A DNA stretch of 64,000 nucleotides from Streptomyces chumphonensis (GTDB lineage Bacteria > Actinomycetota > Actinomycetes > Streptomycetales > Streptomycetaceae): contig NZ_JACXYU010000004.1 in assembly GCF_014779715.1 (NCBI RefSeq), forward strand, positions 361,143 to 425,142. Reading direction: 5' to 3'. Made by a program: the position numbers and the translations under genes. Position 1 is the stretch's first letter, and the number at the start of each line of letters is the position of its first letter. The notes below the pieces were generated by a model, which searched no databases, was not told the DNA's origin, and worked only from the letters and a program-made list of their open reading frames with translations. Shown one piece after another: positions 36,608-45,153 of this stretch.

Positions 36608-36643
36608 CCTCAGCCCCCGCGGCCCCGGCCGCGGGGGCTGAGG
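36608..36643 (+). terminator. Terminator of the S8 protease gene
   Basis: GC-rich inverted repeat with arms 36608-36624 and 36627-36643 (about 15 usable base pairs) 45 bases after the stop codon. Confidence 0.8.
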
Positions 36644-36757
36644 CGTGCCCGGCCCTCGTCGCGGCCGCCGCCCGGGGCGGGACGGGACGACCCGCCAGGG
36701 TGGCGCGGTGAGCGAGGCCACGCTGCCGCCCGCCCGCCTGCCCGTACTCTGGGGCGC

Positions 36758-37594
36758 GTGGTGGGAGACGATCAGGGGTTCACCCGGACGAGCGACAGCG
36801 GCGGCATCAAGGTCGCGCTGTCGACGGCCTCGGTGTACCCGGAGACCACGGCGACGGCGTTCGAGATGGCCGGGCGGCTCGGCTACGACGGCGTCGAGAT
36901 CATGGTCTGGACGGACCCGGTCAGCCAGGACGTGGAGGCCCTGCGCCGCCTCGCCGACCAGCACGGCGTGCCCGTCCTCGCGGTGCACGCCCCGTGCCTG
37001 CTGATCACCCAGCGGGTGTGGTCCACCGACCCGTGGACCAAGCTCCAGCGGGCCCGCAGCGCCGCCGAGCGCCTCGGGGCCGCCACCGTCGTCGTCCACC
37101 CGCCGTTCCGCTGGCAGCGCGGCTACGCCCGCGCCTTCGTCGACGGCGTCTGGCGCATGGCGGGGGAGACGGACGTCCGCTTCGCCGTGGAGAACATGTA
37201 CCCGTGGCGCTACCGCGACCGTGAGATGCAGGCCTACGCGCCCGACTGGGATCCCACGAACGACGACTACCGGCACTTCACCATCGACCTCTCGCACACC
37301 GCGACCTCCCGCACCGACACCCTCGCCATGCTGGACCGCATGGGGGACCGGCTCGGCCACGTCCACATCGCCGACGGCAACGGCTCCGCCAAGGACGAGC
37401 ACCTCGTCCCCGGGCGCGGCACGCAGCCCTGTGCCGAGGTGCTGGGCCACCTGGCGACGAGCGGCTTCGACGGCCACGTCGTCGTGGAGGTCAACACCCG
37501 GCGGGCCATGTCCTCCGCCGAGCGCGAGGCGGACCTGGCCGAGGCGCTGGCCTTCACCCGACTCCACCTGGGCGCCACCGCGCACCGGAGCTGA
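36758..37594 (+). CDS. Xylose-isomerase-like TIM-barrel protein
   Basis: 278 residues from GTG 36758. AP endonuclease 2 / xylose isomerase-like TIM barrel: starts [21 protein letters not shown], with [15 protein letters not shown], a metal-type Glu in [10 protein letters not shown], Asp/His in [11 protein letters not shown] and GHVHIADGN, and the final Glu in [10 protein letters not shown]. The metal-site residues of the fold are therefore present. Substrate unknown; such genes are often annotated sugar phosphate isomerase/epimerase. TACTCT at 36745-36750 fits a leaderless mRNA. It precedes ilvD by 164 bases. Confidence 0.8.
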   Translation: MVGDDQGFTRTSDSGGIKVALSTASVYPETTATAFEMAGRLGYDGVEIMVWTDPVSQDVEALRRLADQHGVPVLAVHAPCLLITQRVWSTDPWTKLQRARSAAERLGAATVVVHPPFRWQRGYARAFVDGVWRMAGETDVRFAVENMYPWRYRDREMQAYAPDWDPTNDDYRHFTIDLSHTATSRTDTLAMLDRMGDRLGHVHIADGNGSAKDEHLVPGRGTQPCAEVLGHLATSGFDGHVVVEVNTRRAMSSAEREADLAEALAFTRLHLGATAHRS

Positions 37595-37758
37595 CGCGGG
37601 GGCGCGCGGCGCGTGGCGCGGGGCGCGAGGGTGCGCGGCGGGGGCGTGCCGGGGGCCGTCCCGGTGTCTCATCATGTGGTGGCGGTGTCCGGATCATGAG
37701 CGGACGGGCGTACGCTCGGGGGCGAGGAAGCCCCCGACTCTCCAGGGAGTGGAAGACC

Positions 37759-39600
37759 ATGCCCGAGCTGAGGTCCCGCACCGTCACCCACGGCCGCAAC
37801 ATGGCGGGCGCCCGCGCCCTCCTCCGGGCCGCCGGCGTAGCCCGCGAGGACTTCGGCAAGCCCATCATCGCGGTGGCCAACAGCTTCACCGAGTTCGTCC
37901 CCGGACACACCCACCTCCAGCCCGTCGGCCGCATCGTCTCCGACGCGATCAAGGAGGCGGGCGGCGTCCCGCGCGAGTTCAACACCATCGCGGTCGACGA
38001 CGGCATCGCCATGGGCCACGGCGGCATGCTCTACTCGCTGCCCTCGCGCGACCTGATCGCCGACTCCGTCGAGTACATGACCGAGGCGCACTGCGCCGAC
38101 GCGCTGATCTGCATCTCCAACTGCGACAAGATCACGCCCGGCATGCTCATGGCGGCGCTGCGGCTGAACATCCCCGTCGTGTTCGTCTCCGGCGGGCCCA
38201 TGGAGGCCGGGAAGACGACGCTGGTCGACGGCACGGTGCGCAGCAACCTCGACCTCGTCCACGCCATGTCCGAGGCCGTCAGCGACACCGTCTCCGACGA
38301 GGACCTGGAGCGCATCGAGGAGGCCGCCTGCCCCACCTGCGGCTCCTGCTCCGGCATGTTCACCGCCAACTCGATGAACTGCCTCACCGAGGCGCTCGGC
38401 CTCGCCCTCCCCGGCAACGGCTCCGTGCTGGCCACCCACACCGCCCGCAAGGAGCTGTACGAGGCCGCGGGCCGCACGGTCGTGGACGTCGCGCGCCGCT
38501 ACTACGACGAGGGCGACGAGACCGTCCTCCCGCGCAACGTCGCCTCCCGCGCCGCCTTCGAGAACGCCATGGCCCTCGACGTCGCCATGGGCGGTTCCAC
38601 CAACACCGTGCTCCACCTGCTCGCCGCCGCCCAGGAGGCCGGGCTGGACTTCACGATGGCGGACATCGACGCCGTCTCCCGCCGCGTCCCGTGCGTCTGC
38701 AAGGTGGCGCCGAACGGGAACTACCACATGGAGGACGTCCACCGGGCCGGTGGCATCCCCGCCATCCTCGGCGAGCTCCAGCGCGCCGGCCACCTGCACG
38801 AGGACGTGCACGCCGTGCACAGCCCGTCCCTGGCCGACTGGCTCAAGGAGTGGGACATCCGGGGCGGCTCCCCCTCCCCGGAGGCCACCGAGATGTTCTA
38901 CGCCGCCCCCGGCTGCGTCCGCTCGGCGACCGCCTTCTCCCAGTCCGAGCAGTGGGACACCCTGGACACCGACGCCGCGAACGGCTGCGTCCGCGACACC
39001 GCCCACGCCTACTCGGCCGACGGCGGCCTCGCCGTCCTCCACGGCAACCTCGCCGAGGACGGCTGCGTCGTGAAGACGGCCGGGGTGGACGAGTCCATCT
39101 GGACGTTCGAGGGCAAGGCCGTCGTCGTGGAGTCCCAGGAGGCGGCGGTCGAGGCCATCCTCGCCAAGCGCGTCGCCGAGGGCGACGTCGTCGTGGTCCG
39201 CTACGAGGGCCCCAAGGGCGGCCCCGGCATGCAGGAGATGCTGTACCCGACGGCGTTCCTCAAGGGGCGCGGGCTGGGCGCCAAGTGCGCCCTGATCACC
39301 GACGGCCGCTTCTCCGGCGGCACGTCGGGCCTGTCCATCGGCCACGTCTCCCCGGAGGCGGCGGCCGGAGGCACGATCGCCCTCGTCCGGGACGGCGACC
39401 GCATCGCCATCGACATCCCGAACCGGACGATCGAGCTGAAGGTGCCGGACGCCGAACTCGCCGCACGGCGTGAGGCGTTGGGCGGCCGGTACGCCCCCGT
39501 CGCCCGCGACCGCAAGGTCTCGCAGGCGCTGCGCGCGTACGCCGCGATGGCGACCTCCGCCGACAAGGGCGCCGTCCGCGACGTCACCCTCCTCGGCTGA
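37759..39600 (+). CDS. ilvD: Dihydroxy-acid dehydratase
   Basis: 613 residues. Fe-S enzyme that dehydrates dihydroxy acids to 2-keto acids in valine, isoleucine and pantothenate synthesis. Cluster and active-site motifs are complete: [29 protein letters not shown] and the late [20 protein letters not shown]. Length matches the long IlvD form. RBS GGGAG lies 8 bases before the ATG. It stands alone and ends in a bidirectional terminator. Branched-chain precursors also feed polyketide extender units, though no direct link is shown. Confidence 0.97.
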   Translation: MPELRSRTVTHGRNMAGARALLRAAGVAREDFGKPIIAVANSFTEFVPGHTHLQPVGRIVSDAIKEAGGVPREFNTIAVDDGIAMGHGGMLYSLPSRDLIADSVEYMTEAHCADALICISNCDKITPGMLMAALRLNIPVVFVSGGPMEAGKTTLVDGTVRSNLDLVHAMSEAVSDTVSDEDLERIEEAACPTCGSCSGMFTANSMNCLTEALGLALPGNGSVLATHTARKELYEAAGRTVVDVARRYYDEGDETVLPRNVASRAAFENAMALDVAMGGSTNTVLHLLAAAQEAGLDFTMADIDAVSRRVPCVCKVAPNGNYHMEDVHRAGGIPAILGELQRAGHLHEDVHAVHSPSLADWLKEWDIRGGSPSPEATEMFYAAPGCVRSATAFSQSEQWDTLDTDAANGCVRDTAHAYSADGGLAVLHGNLAEDGCVVKTAGVDESIWTFEGKAVVVESQEAAVEAILAKRVAEGDVVVVRYEGPKGGPGMQEMLYPTAFLKGRGLGAKCALITDGRFSGGTSGLSIGHVSPEAAAGGTIALVRDGDRIAIDIPNRTIELKVPDAELAARREALGGRYAPVARDRKVSQALRAYAAMATSADKGAVRDVTLLG

Positions 39601-39623
39601 GCCGCCCCACCGCCGCCCGCACC

Positions 39624-39656
39624 CCGCCGCCCCGGACCCCTGTGCCGGGGCGGCGG
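39624..39656. terminator. Bidirectional terminator between ilvD and the TetR gene
   Basis: 12-bp perfect inverted repeat (39624-39635 and 39645-39656, loop of 9) between convergent genes. Confidence 0.75.
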
Positions 39657-39660
39657 TGCG

Positions 39661-40362
39661 TCACCGGGGCGTCGGCGTCTCGTCCGGGTTGAGGGCGTCG
39701 AGGATGAGGCCGAGGCCGTACGTGAACTCCTCGGCGTAGTCGTACCCCGGCTTGAGCGCGTGCTCGGTCGCCAGCTCGGTGAGGTGCGGATAGGCGTCGG
39801 CGGGCATGTCGCGCAGGATGGCGCCCGCCACCTCCTCCAGCTCCGTCGAACCGCTGAACGGCAGGCTCGCCTCCTGGATGACGAAGCCGTACAGGTAGCT
39901 GTCGATCAGTGAGACCGCGTGCGCGGCCAGCGGCACGGAGAACCCCCCGGCGCGCAACGCGCCGATGACGGCGTCGTGGTGGCGCAGCGTCGCGGGCCCC
40001 GGCCGGGTGCGGGAGTCCAGCAGCGCGACGGCCCACGGGTGGCCGCGCAGGACGGCGCGCGCCGAGTGCGCCCGGCGCCGCATGGCGCTCCTCCACTCCG
40101 TGTCGCGCGGTGGCAGCTCGATCTCGCCGAACACCGCGTCGACCATGCCGTCCAGGAGGTCCTCCCGGCCGCTCACGTGGTGGTAGAGCGACATCGCCTC
40201 GACGCCCAGCGGCTCGGCGACGGCCCGCATCGTCAGCGCCGAGGCCGAACCCCTCTCGTCCGCCACCGCCACCGCCGCGCGGATCACCCGTTCCCGACTC
40301 AGGGGCGCCCGTCCGCGCGCTCCGCGCCGCCCCTTGCCGCCCTCTCCCATGCGTTCCTCCAT
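39661..40362 (-). CDS. TetR-family transcriptional regulator
   Basis: 233 residues from ATG 40362 (TGGAGCG upstream; ATG 40350 possible). N-terminal [44 protein letters not shown] in short pieces shows the TetR helix-turn-helix with the MSLYHHV recognition helix. The C-terminal domain is of the tetracycline-repressor class (Tet[19 protein letters not shown] and [15 protein letters not shown]). Divergent from an NAD(P)-binding oxidoreductase gene, with two copies of one palindrome between them, so it very likely represses both. Confidence 0.88.
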   Translation of the reverse strand: MEERMGEGGKGRRGARGRAPLSRERVIRAAVAVADERGSASALTMRAVAEPLGVEAMSLYHHVSGREDLLDGMVDAVFGEIELPPRDTEWRSAMRRRAHSARAVLRGHPWAVALLDSRTRPGPATLRHHDAVIGALRAGGFSVPLAAHAVSLIDSYLYGFVIQEASLPFSGSTELEEVAGAILRDMPADAYPHLTELATEHALKPGYDYAEEFTYGLGLILDALNPDETPTPR

Positions 40363-40370
40363 CGCTCCAC

Positions 40371-40399
40371 TTGACCGCCTTACAGCATAAGGCTACCGT
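40371..40399 (+). promoter_or_regulatory. Promoter of the oxidoreductase gene
   Basis: TTGACC (40371-40376), spacer 17, TACCGT (40394-40399). The first TetR-type operator lies inside the spacer. Confidence 0.7.
40378..40392. promoter_or_regulatory. TetR-type operator 1
   Basis: CCTTACAGCATAAGG: consensus CCTTAY-N-RTAAGG-like 15-mer between the -35 and -10 of the oxidoreductase promoter. Confidence 0.7.
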
Positions 40400-40400
40400 G

Positions 40401-40415
40401 CCTTACAAGATAAGG
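40401..40415. promoter_or_regulatory. TetR-type operator 2
   Basis: CCTTACAAGATAAGG: the same 15-mer as operator 1 except two central bases, 23 bases further on, over the expected transcription start. Confidence 0.7.
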
Positions 40416-40442
40416 TAAGCAGGGTGGCGAGAGGGCGGAACC

Positions 40443-41165
40443 ATGAGCGGTACGGAACGGATCAAGAAGGTCTGCGTCATCGGAGCCTCGGGGAAGCTCG
40501 GGCAGTACATGGTCCGGCACGCGCTGGAACGCGGCTACGAGGTCGTGGGCGTGTGCCGCGAGCGCAGCGTCCCCAAGCTCGCCGCGTTCGAGGGCCGCAT
40601 GGAGATCGTCCCCGGCCCCACGAACGACCCCGAGGTGATCCGGCGGGCGGTCGCCGGGTGCGACGGCGTGCTGACCGTCCTCGTGCCGTGGGGCGTCCAG
40701 CAGTACTCCTCCGGCACCGCCCAGGCCGTCCTCGACCACGCCCGGCCCGGAGCGCGCCTGGTCTTCTCCTGCGGTTGGCACATCAGCCGCGACGGGCAGG
40801 ACCGGTACTCCCGCCTGTTCCGTGCGGGCGTCGGCATCGCCAGCCGGCTCGGCAAGCTCGTCCGCGCGATCGAGATCGAGGACCAGGTCGAGGCGTGCCG
40901 CCGGATCTTCGCCAGCGACACCCGGTGGACCGTTGTGCGCGGCAGCAGCCTGGAGGAGGGGGAGAGCCAGGGCCTGCCCGTGTGGAGCCGCCACGTCGGC
41001 GACCCGGTGCTGGCCAGCGACCTGACCCGCCGGGTGGACTTCGCCCTGTTCATGGTCGAGGCACTCGTGGACGACGCACTCGTCCAGGAGGCCCCCGCCA
41101 TCGTCGGCCGCCTCGCCCCGAGCGCCCTCGCCCACGCCCCCACCGCCCACGGCGAGCCCCGCTAG
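40443..41165 (+). CDS. NAD(P)-binding (NmrA/SDR-like) oxidoreductase
   Basis: 240 residues. Rossmann start KKVCVIGASGKLGQYMVRHA (GxSGxxG), then GYEVVGVCRERS and a PGPTNDPEVIRRAVAGCDGV segment typical of atypical SDR/NmrA-like proteins. There is no clear YxxxK catalytic pair, so it may be a sensor or a quinone/flavin-type reductase instead of a classical SDR. Divergent from its TetR regulator and carrying both operators in its promoter; probably induced by a small molecule. Substrate unknown. Confidence 0.78.
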   Translation: MSGTERIKKVCVIGASGKLGQYMVRHALERGYEVVGVCRERSVPKLAAFEGRMEIVPGPTNDPEVIRRAVAGCDGVLTVLVPWGVQQYSSGTAQAVLDHARPGARLVFSCGWHISRDGQDRYSRLFRAGVGIASRLGKLVRAIEIEDQVEACRRIFASDTRWTVVRGSSLEEGESQGLPVWSRHVGDPVLASDLTRRVDFALFMVEALVDDALVQEAPAIVGRLAPSALAHAPTAHGEPR

Positions 41166-41262
41166 CCGTGGGTGCCGCTCCGGGACTACCCGCCCCCCGT
41201 CGCCGGGACGGCTTCGCACGCGCCGCCCCGGCGGACCGGTCCCGGTCGGTGCGGGGGCCGAC

Positions 41263-41469
41263 TCAGACGTGGGTGGTGCGGGCGTATCCGACGAAGGCCC
41301 GCCAGGCGTCGTCGGCGACGACCAGGGCGGGGCCGGTGGGGTTCTTGCTGTCCCGGACGGGCGTGACACCGGGGAAGCCGTCAGCCACCTCGACGCAGGA
41401 GCCGTTGTCACCCCCGCTGTAACTGGACTTGCGCCAAGCCGCGTTGGTCAGGGAGAACGCCATGCTCAT
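41263..41469 (-). CDS. DUF397 protein
   Basis: 68 residues (ATG 41469 or 41463; AGGAG just upstream). Characteristic DUF397 pattern: WRKSSYSGGDNGSCVEVADG, PVRDSKNPTGPAL and AWRAFV. These small actinomycete proteins are paired with Scr1-type HTH regulators and act as their partners, often as antagonists, in WhiJ-like systems. Here its start lies inside the 3' end of the HTH gene (62-base overlap), the usual arrangement. Confidence 0.9.
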   Translation of the reverse strand: MSMAFSLTNAAWRKSSYSGGDNGSCVEVADGFPGVTPVRDSKNPTGPALVVADDAWRAFVGYARTTHV

Positions 41470-42274
41470 AGCTCCTGTACTCCTTCGTCACTGTGTCCAA
41501 CAGGTGCAGTGAGAGCCCCGGCGACAGTGCGGCAGCCCTGGCGAGATCGTAGGCATCGCGGCAGTGCTGGACTAGTTCCGGCTGGTCGTCATCCATGACG
41601 TTGCCCGTATGCAGGGCCTCCACGTAGGCCAGGTCCGGCGCATCGGAGAACTTCATCAGAGACAGCACCGAGCCGCTCATCGCGCCGTGGTTTCCCTGAC
41701 TGAAGGGCACGACCTGCACGCGAACGCGGTTCCGTCTGACCAGGTCGGTGATGTGCGTCAGCTGCTCGGCCATCACGCCGGCGCTGCCGACGAGGACCCG
41801 CAGCACCGTTTCGGAGAGGATGAACCAGCACTCAGGCAGCTCGTTGTCCAGGATCGACGCGCGCTTCAACCTGCTGACAACGCGCTTGTCAACAACGTCA
41901 GGTGATGTGGAGAACTCCGCTCCCAGGAAGACCGCGCGTGCGTACGCCTCCGTCTGGAGCAGCCCGGGGACCAGGACGGCTGCGTACTCCTCGATCCGCA
42001 CCGCCTCCCCCTCCGCCTCTGCCGCACGGTCGAAGTGCGGAGCGAACGGGTTGCGGTCCAGGAAGCGTTGGAAGGTGCCACCCGTGTTGAGAACCAGATC
42101 CAGACGGACTGCCTCCCTCTCGCCGGGCTTCCTGGTGCCAGACTCCCACCGTGCGACCAGCGTGTGGTGAACGAAGACCTCCTTCGCGAGCTGCCGCTGG
42201 CTCATCCCCGCCTCGATGCGTCGCTCCTTCAGCTCCTCGGCGTAAGCCGGAAGCCGCCCCGCCTGCTCTGGCAT
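41408..42274 (-). CDS. Scr1-family XRE-type HTH regulator (WhiJ-like)
   Basis: 288 residues from ATG 42274 with AGGAG upstream. N-terminal XRE helix-turn-helix (AYAEELKERRIEAGMSQRQLAKEV, HHTLVARWESGTRKPGE) and the long C-terminal DUF5753 domain (YAAVLVPGLLQTEAYARAVF, RLKRASIL, VQVVPFSQGNHGAMSGS). Streptomyces genomes hold dozens of such regulator/DUF397 pairs, some controlling development. Its last 20 residues (YRSYEHGVLPDQRGL...) run into the DUF397 gene. It is divergent from the small-gene run starting at 42420, its likely target or partner. Confidence 0.9.
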   Translation of the reverse strand: MPEQAGRLPAYAEELKERRIEAGMSQRQLAKEVFVHHTLVARWESGTRKPGEREAVRLDLVLNTGGTFQRFLDRNPFAPHFDRAAEAEGEAVRIEEYAAVLVPGLLQTEAYARAVFLGAEFSTSPDVVDKRVVSRLKRASILDNELPECWFILSETVLRVLVGSAGVMAEQLTHITDLVRRNRVRVQVVPFSQGNHGAMSGSVLSLMKFSDAPDLAYVEALHTGNVMDDDQPELVQHCRDAYDLARAAALSPGLSLHLLDTVTKEYRSYEHGVLPDQRGLAQVQLQRG

Positions 42275-42419
42275 ATGACTCCTGATCCCGACGCTTTGGT
42301 GACGGCGCTTGTGTCAGCACGTCACGTCTTCCACGGTAGCCCCGCGACGGTCAGGCTGTGACGGGTTCGACACAGAGGGCGACGGCCGTCGGTCGCGGGA
42401 AGTTGAAGGGGCAGAACGC

Positions 42420-42638
42420 ATGACGAGTGGTCGACCGGAAGCGGGGGAGACGCTGTATGACGAAGTCGGGGAGGCCGTGGGCGAGTTCCACGGCGAGCGG
42501 AGTGCGTACCTGCTGCGCCCGCTCGGTGGCGGGAAGGCGTGGTTGGCCGATCCGGCGGACGTGCGGCGCCCGACGCGGGACGAGCTGATCCGCGCACGCC
42601 TCACCCTGGCCAACCGCGAGAGCCGGATGCCCCGGTGA
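42420..42638 (+). CDS. Small hypothetical protein of HTH/DUF397 loci
   Basis: 72 residues from ATG 42420 (AAGGGGC upstream). Sequence MTSGRPEAGETLYDEVGEAV... with YLLRPLGGGKAWLADPADVR resembles a family of about 70-residue proteins that recur beside Scr1-type regulators in Streptomyces. No motif for function. Its stop overlaps the next start (GTGA), so the run 42420-43224 is translationally coupled. Confidence 0.65.
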   Translation: MTSGRPEAGETLYDEVGEAVGEFHGERSAYLLRPLGGGKAWLADPADVRRPTRDELIRARLTLANRESRMPR

Positions 42639-42796
42639 CCGGGCGGGACGTCCGCCCGGAGGCGGTGGATCCGCGCCGGGTGCCGCCCCGCGCGGCGGCG
42701 GAGAGGCCGAGGGACGGTGTGGTGTTCGTTCCGACCGGCCGAGCCGGCCCCTGTCGGTTCGCGTGCGGCATCTGCCGTCGCAAAGGGCGCCGATGA
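42635..42796 (+). CDS. Very small basic protein with a Cys pair
   Basis: 53 residues from GTG 42635, overlapping both neighbours (GTGA at its start, ATGA at its end). The C-terminus CRFACGICRRKGRR has three Cys and a basic end, a possible zinc-ribbon remnant. Kept because both ends are coupled to neighbouring genes; function unknown. Confidence 0.5.
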   Translation: MTGRDVRPEAVDPRRVPPRAAAERPRDGVVFVPTGRAGPCRFACGICRRKGRR

Positions 42797-43224
42797 GGTG
42801 GCTGGGCGACGTGCGGTACGACTGCGTGCTGATCGCCCGCGCGAGCGACCTGACACGCGGCTGGGAGCTCGGCTCCCACCGCGCCGCGACGCCCGGCCTC
42901 GCCCTGCGGTGGCTGCGCTGGAAGGCCCGCCTCGTCGCGACGGCTCTGGACCCCCGCCCGGGGGACTCCGGGCCGTTGCCCACCGCCTGCCTGCGCGAGG
43001 TGCATTCCGCCGCCGCCAACCCGGGTGCGGTGATGCGGCGGTGGGTCGGCGATGTGGCGGCGCAGGACGCCGCTCTCGCCCGGCTGCACGGCGGACGCCC
43101 GGCCACCGTGTGTGCGGGGGACGACGCCGTCCACTACCTGCTCGCCGCACATCCGGTCCTCGTGCCACCGGGGCGGGCGTGCGGCTGGCCGCAGCCCAGG
43201 GGGCGTGCTCCGGTGCGCCGTTGA
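42793..43224 (+). CDS. Hypothetical protein, third of a coupled trio
   Basis: 143 residues; ATG 42793 overlaps the preceding stop. MRWLGDVRYDCVLIARASDL... with WLRWKARLVATALD and a Trp/Arg-rich middle. No membrane span or known motif. Position suggests co-translation with the two small genes before it. Confidence 0.55.
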   Translation: MRWLGDVRYDCVLIARASDLTRGWELGSHRAATPGLALRWLRWKARLVATALDPRPGDSGPLPTACLREVHSAAANPGAVMRRWVGDVAAQDAALARLHGGRPATVCAGDDAVHYLLAAHPVLVPPGRACGWPQPRGRAPVRR

Positions 43225-43277
43225 AACGCCTCGCGGACTCGGGGAACGGTGACGGAGGGTGAGGAAGGGAGCCCGGT

Positions 43278-43445
43278 ATGGACGGATGCGGGGCGTGGCG
43301 CAGGCTCGGTGGACGGCACGGCGGGTACGGCGGGGAGGGCGGGAGCGGGGGAGACGGGCATCCCGGTACGCCCTGGACGCCACCGCAGGAGCCGCCGTCG
43401 CCCGACGGGGACACCCCGCCCGGTGACGGGACGCACCGCAGGTGA
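43278..43445 (+). CDS. Short Gly/Pro-rich peptide coupled to a methyltransferase gene
   Basis: 55 residues: a short leader MDGCGAWRRLGGRHGGYGG..., then a glycine-rich middle and a Pro/Asp/Thr-rich end (TPPQEPPSPDGDTPPGDG). It has a good ribosome site (GAAGGGAG, 7 bases before the ATG), and its TGA overlaps the GTG of the methyltransferase. Possibilities are a coupling leader peptide or a substrate of the methyltransferase; nothing in the sequence matches a known RiPP precursor (in particular there is no FxLD motif). Confidence 0.4.
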   Translation: MDGCGAWRRLGGRHGGYGGEGGSGGDGHPGTPWTPPQEPPSPDGDTPPGDGTHRR

Positions 43446-44626
43446 GCACGGGTGATCTGCGTGACCTGCGGGACCTGCGTCCCGGCCGGGCCGCCCTCGG
43501 GCGGCTCCTCCTGGACGCGGGGGCGGTGTCCCCCGGGTGGCTGCCGGTCTTCGCGGCCGTGGACCGTGCCGACTTCCTGCCGGACGTGATCTGGCCGTGG
43601 GACATGGAGCGCCGAGCCGCCGCGGTCGTGGACCGGGTGGCGGACCCCGACGGCTGGTACGCGGCGGCGGACGGCAACGCGCCCGTCGTGACGCAGTGGG
43701 ACGACGGCGAGCACGCGGGGCCCGGGCCGGGACGCGTGGCGTCCAGTTCCTCCTCCGCGCCCTCGGTCGTCTACGCGATGCTCGCCGACACCGCACCGGC
43801 CGAGGACATGGCCGTGCTCGACGTCGGCACGGGCACGGGTGAGACGGCCGCCGCCCTGGCGCACCGGTGTGTGCGGGGCCGGGCGACCACGGTCGAGGTG
43901 GACCGGGCGGTGTCCGACGCGGCCCGCGCGCGGCTGCGGCGGCGCTCCCCGTGCCCGACGGTCGTCGTGGGCGACGGCGCGGCGGGGCACGCGGCCGGAG
44001 CACCCTACGACCGGGTCCTGGCGACGGTCGGGCTGCGTGCGGTACCGGCGGCCTGGATCGAGCAGACGCGTCCCGGCGGCGTCATCGTCGCGCCGTGGGG
44101 CACGCACTTCGGGAACGCGGACGCGGTCGTCCGGCTGCTGGTCGGACGCGGGGTCGCGTCGGGCCGGTTCACCCGGCCGGTGGAGTGCATGAAGCTGCGC
44201 GCCCAGCGGCTCCCGTCCCACCGGCACGAGGACCACGTCCCGGCGGACGTGTTCCGGTACGCCGCCACCTCGACCACGGACGTCGTCGAGGACGAGCTGG
44301 TCACCGGGCGGTACACCGCGCTGCCCTTCGCCCTGGGCCTGCGCGTGCGCGCCTGTGTGCAGGCCGTCGCCGAACGGCGCGGGGGTGCGCGGCCGGTGTG
44401 GTTCTACGGGACGGGGGACCGGTCCTGGGCGTGCGTCCTGTTCCACGCGGGCGGGGCGGCGCGGGTGTGGCAGTCCGGTCCGCGTCGCCTGTGGGACGAG
44501 GTCGAGGCGGCGTACCGCTGGTGGCGGGACGAAGGCCGCCCGGACCACACCCGCTTCGGGCTCACGGTGACGCCCGACGGCCACCGGGCGTGGCTCGACG
44601 ACCCCGCCCGCTCCTGGCCGGTGTGA
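43442..44626 (+). CDS. SAM-dependent methyltransferase, protein-isoaspartate-methyltransferase-like
   Basis: 394 residues from GTG 43442. The middle holds the class I SAM fold: motif I VLDVGTGTGETAAALA, ATTVEVDRAV and YDRVLATVGLRAVPAAWIEQ, arranged as in PCMT-type O-methyltransferases (R-P-G-G-V-I-V-A-P follows). The N-terminus (AALGRLLLDAGAVSPGWLPV...) and the 150-residue C-terminal extension are typical of the actinomycete subfamily found beside HTH/DUF397 pairs and some RiPP loci. No lanthionine synthetase or ATP-grasp ligase is nearby, so the substrate cannot be named. Confidence 0.75.
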   Translation: MSTGDLRDLRDLRPGRAALGRLLLDAGAVSPGWLPVFAAVDRADFLPDVIWPWDMERRAAAVVDRVADPDGWYAAADGNAPVVTQWDDGEHAGPGPGRVASSSSSAPSVVYAMLADTAPAEDMAVLDVGTGTGETAAALAHRCVRGRATTVEVDRAVSDAARARLRRRSPCPTVVVGDGAAGHAAGAPYDRVLATVGLRAVPAAWIEQTRPGGVIVAPWGTHFGNADAVVRLLVGRGVASGRFTRPVECMKLRAQRLPSHRHEDHVPADVFRYAATSTTDVVEDELVTGRYTALPFALGLRVRACVQAVAERRGGARPVWFYGTGDRSWACVLFHAGGAARVWQSGPRRLWDEVEAAYRWWRDEGRPDHTRFGLTVTPDGHRAWLDDPARSWPV

Positions 44627-44678
44627 GCGGTGGTGCCGGAGCGCCGCTCCCCGTGCCCCCTGCTGACAGGATGACGCG

Positions 44679-44906
44679 GTGAGCACGGCACATCACCCGG
44701 GCATCCCTGTCGTACGTCCCCTCACCGACGCCGACGTCTCCGCCTCGGTCGACACACTGGCCCGAGCCCCGACGGACGCCCCCGCACCTGGTGCATGCGC
44801 AAGGACCCGCGGTGAGGTCGGGAATGCCTCCCGGCGGCGCGTCCCCTCCCGGCGGTCCACCGCACCGGGGGCCACTGTCGGGGACGGTGCAACTCCCGCG
44901 AATTGA
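44679..44906 (+). pseudogene. Truncated GNAT acetyltransferase remnant
   Basis: The first 30 residues (VRPLTDADVSASVDTLARA) read like the start of a GNAT acetyltransferase. The frame then drifts, and a neighbouring frame continues with TWCMRKDPR. No acetyl-CoA loop follows and the frame stops after 75 codons. The 44907-45153 gap behind it is AT-rich and empty. Confidence 0.35.
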
Positions 44907-45153
44907 GCGGGTTTTGTCACAGGCAAAGTAAGTGCGTCATGATTAATGTCAAACAAAGTGTGGCCAGGTGAATTCCTTCCGTTCACCCAGGGCATCTGCA
45001 AACAGGCGTGACCGGTGTCATGGAACGGTTTGATTTCGCATGGCCTCATGGGGCACGGATCACTGGTCGACGTCCGCTCCACGGCTCAGTCGATCAAAGA
45101 AGCACACCGGCGCACCGTGCCGGAAACACGCCCGGCGCGCCGCTCCGGGGGCG

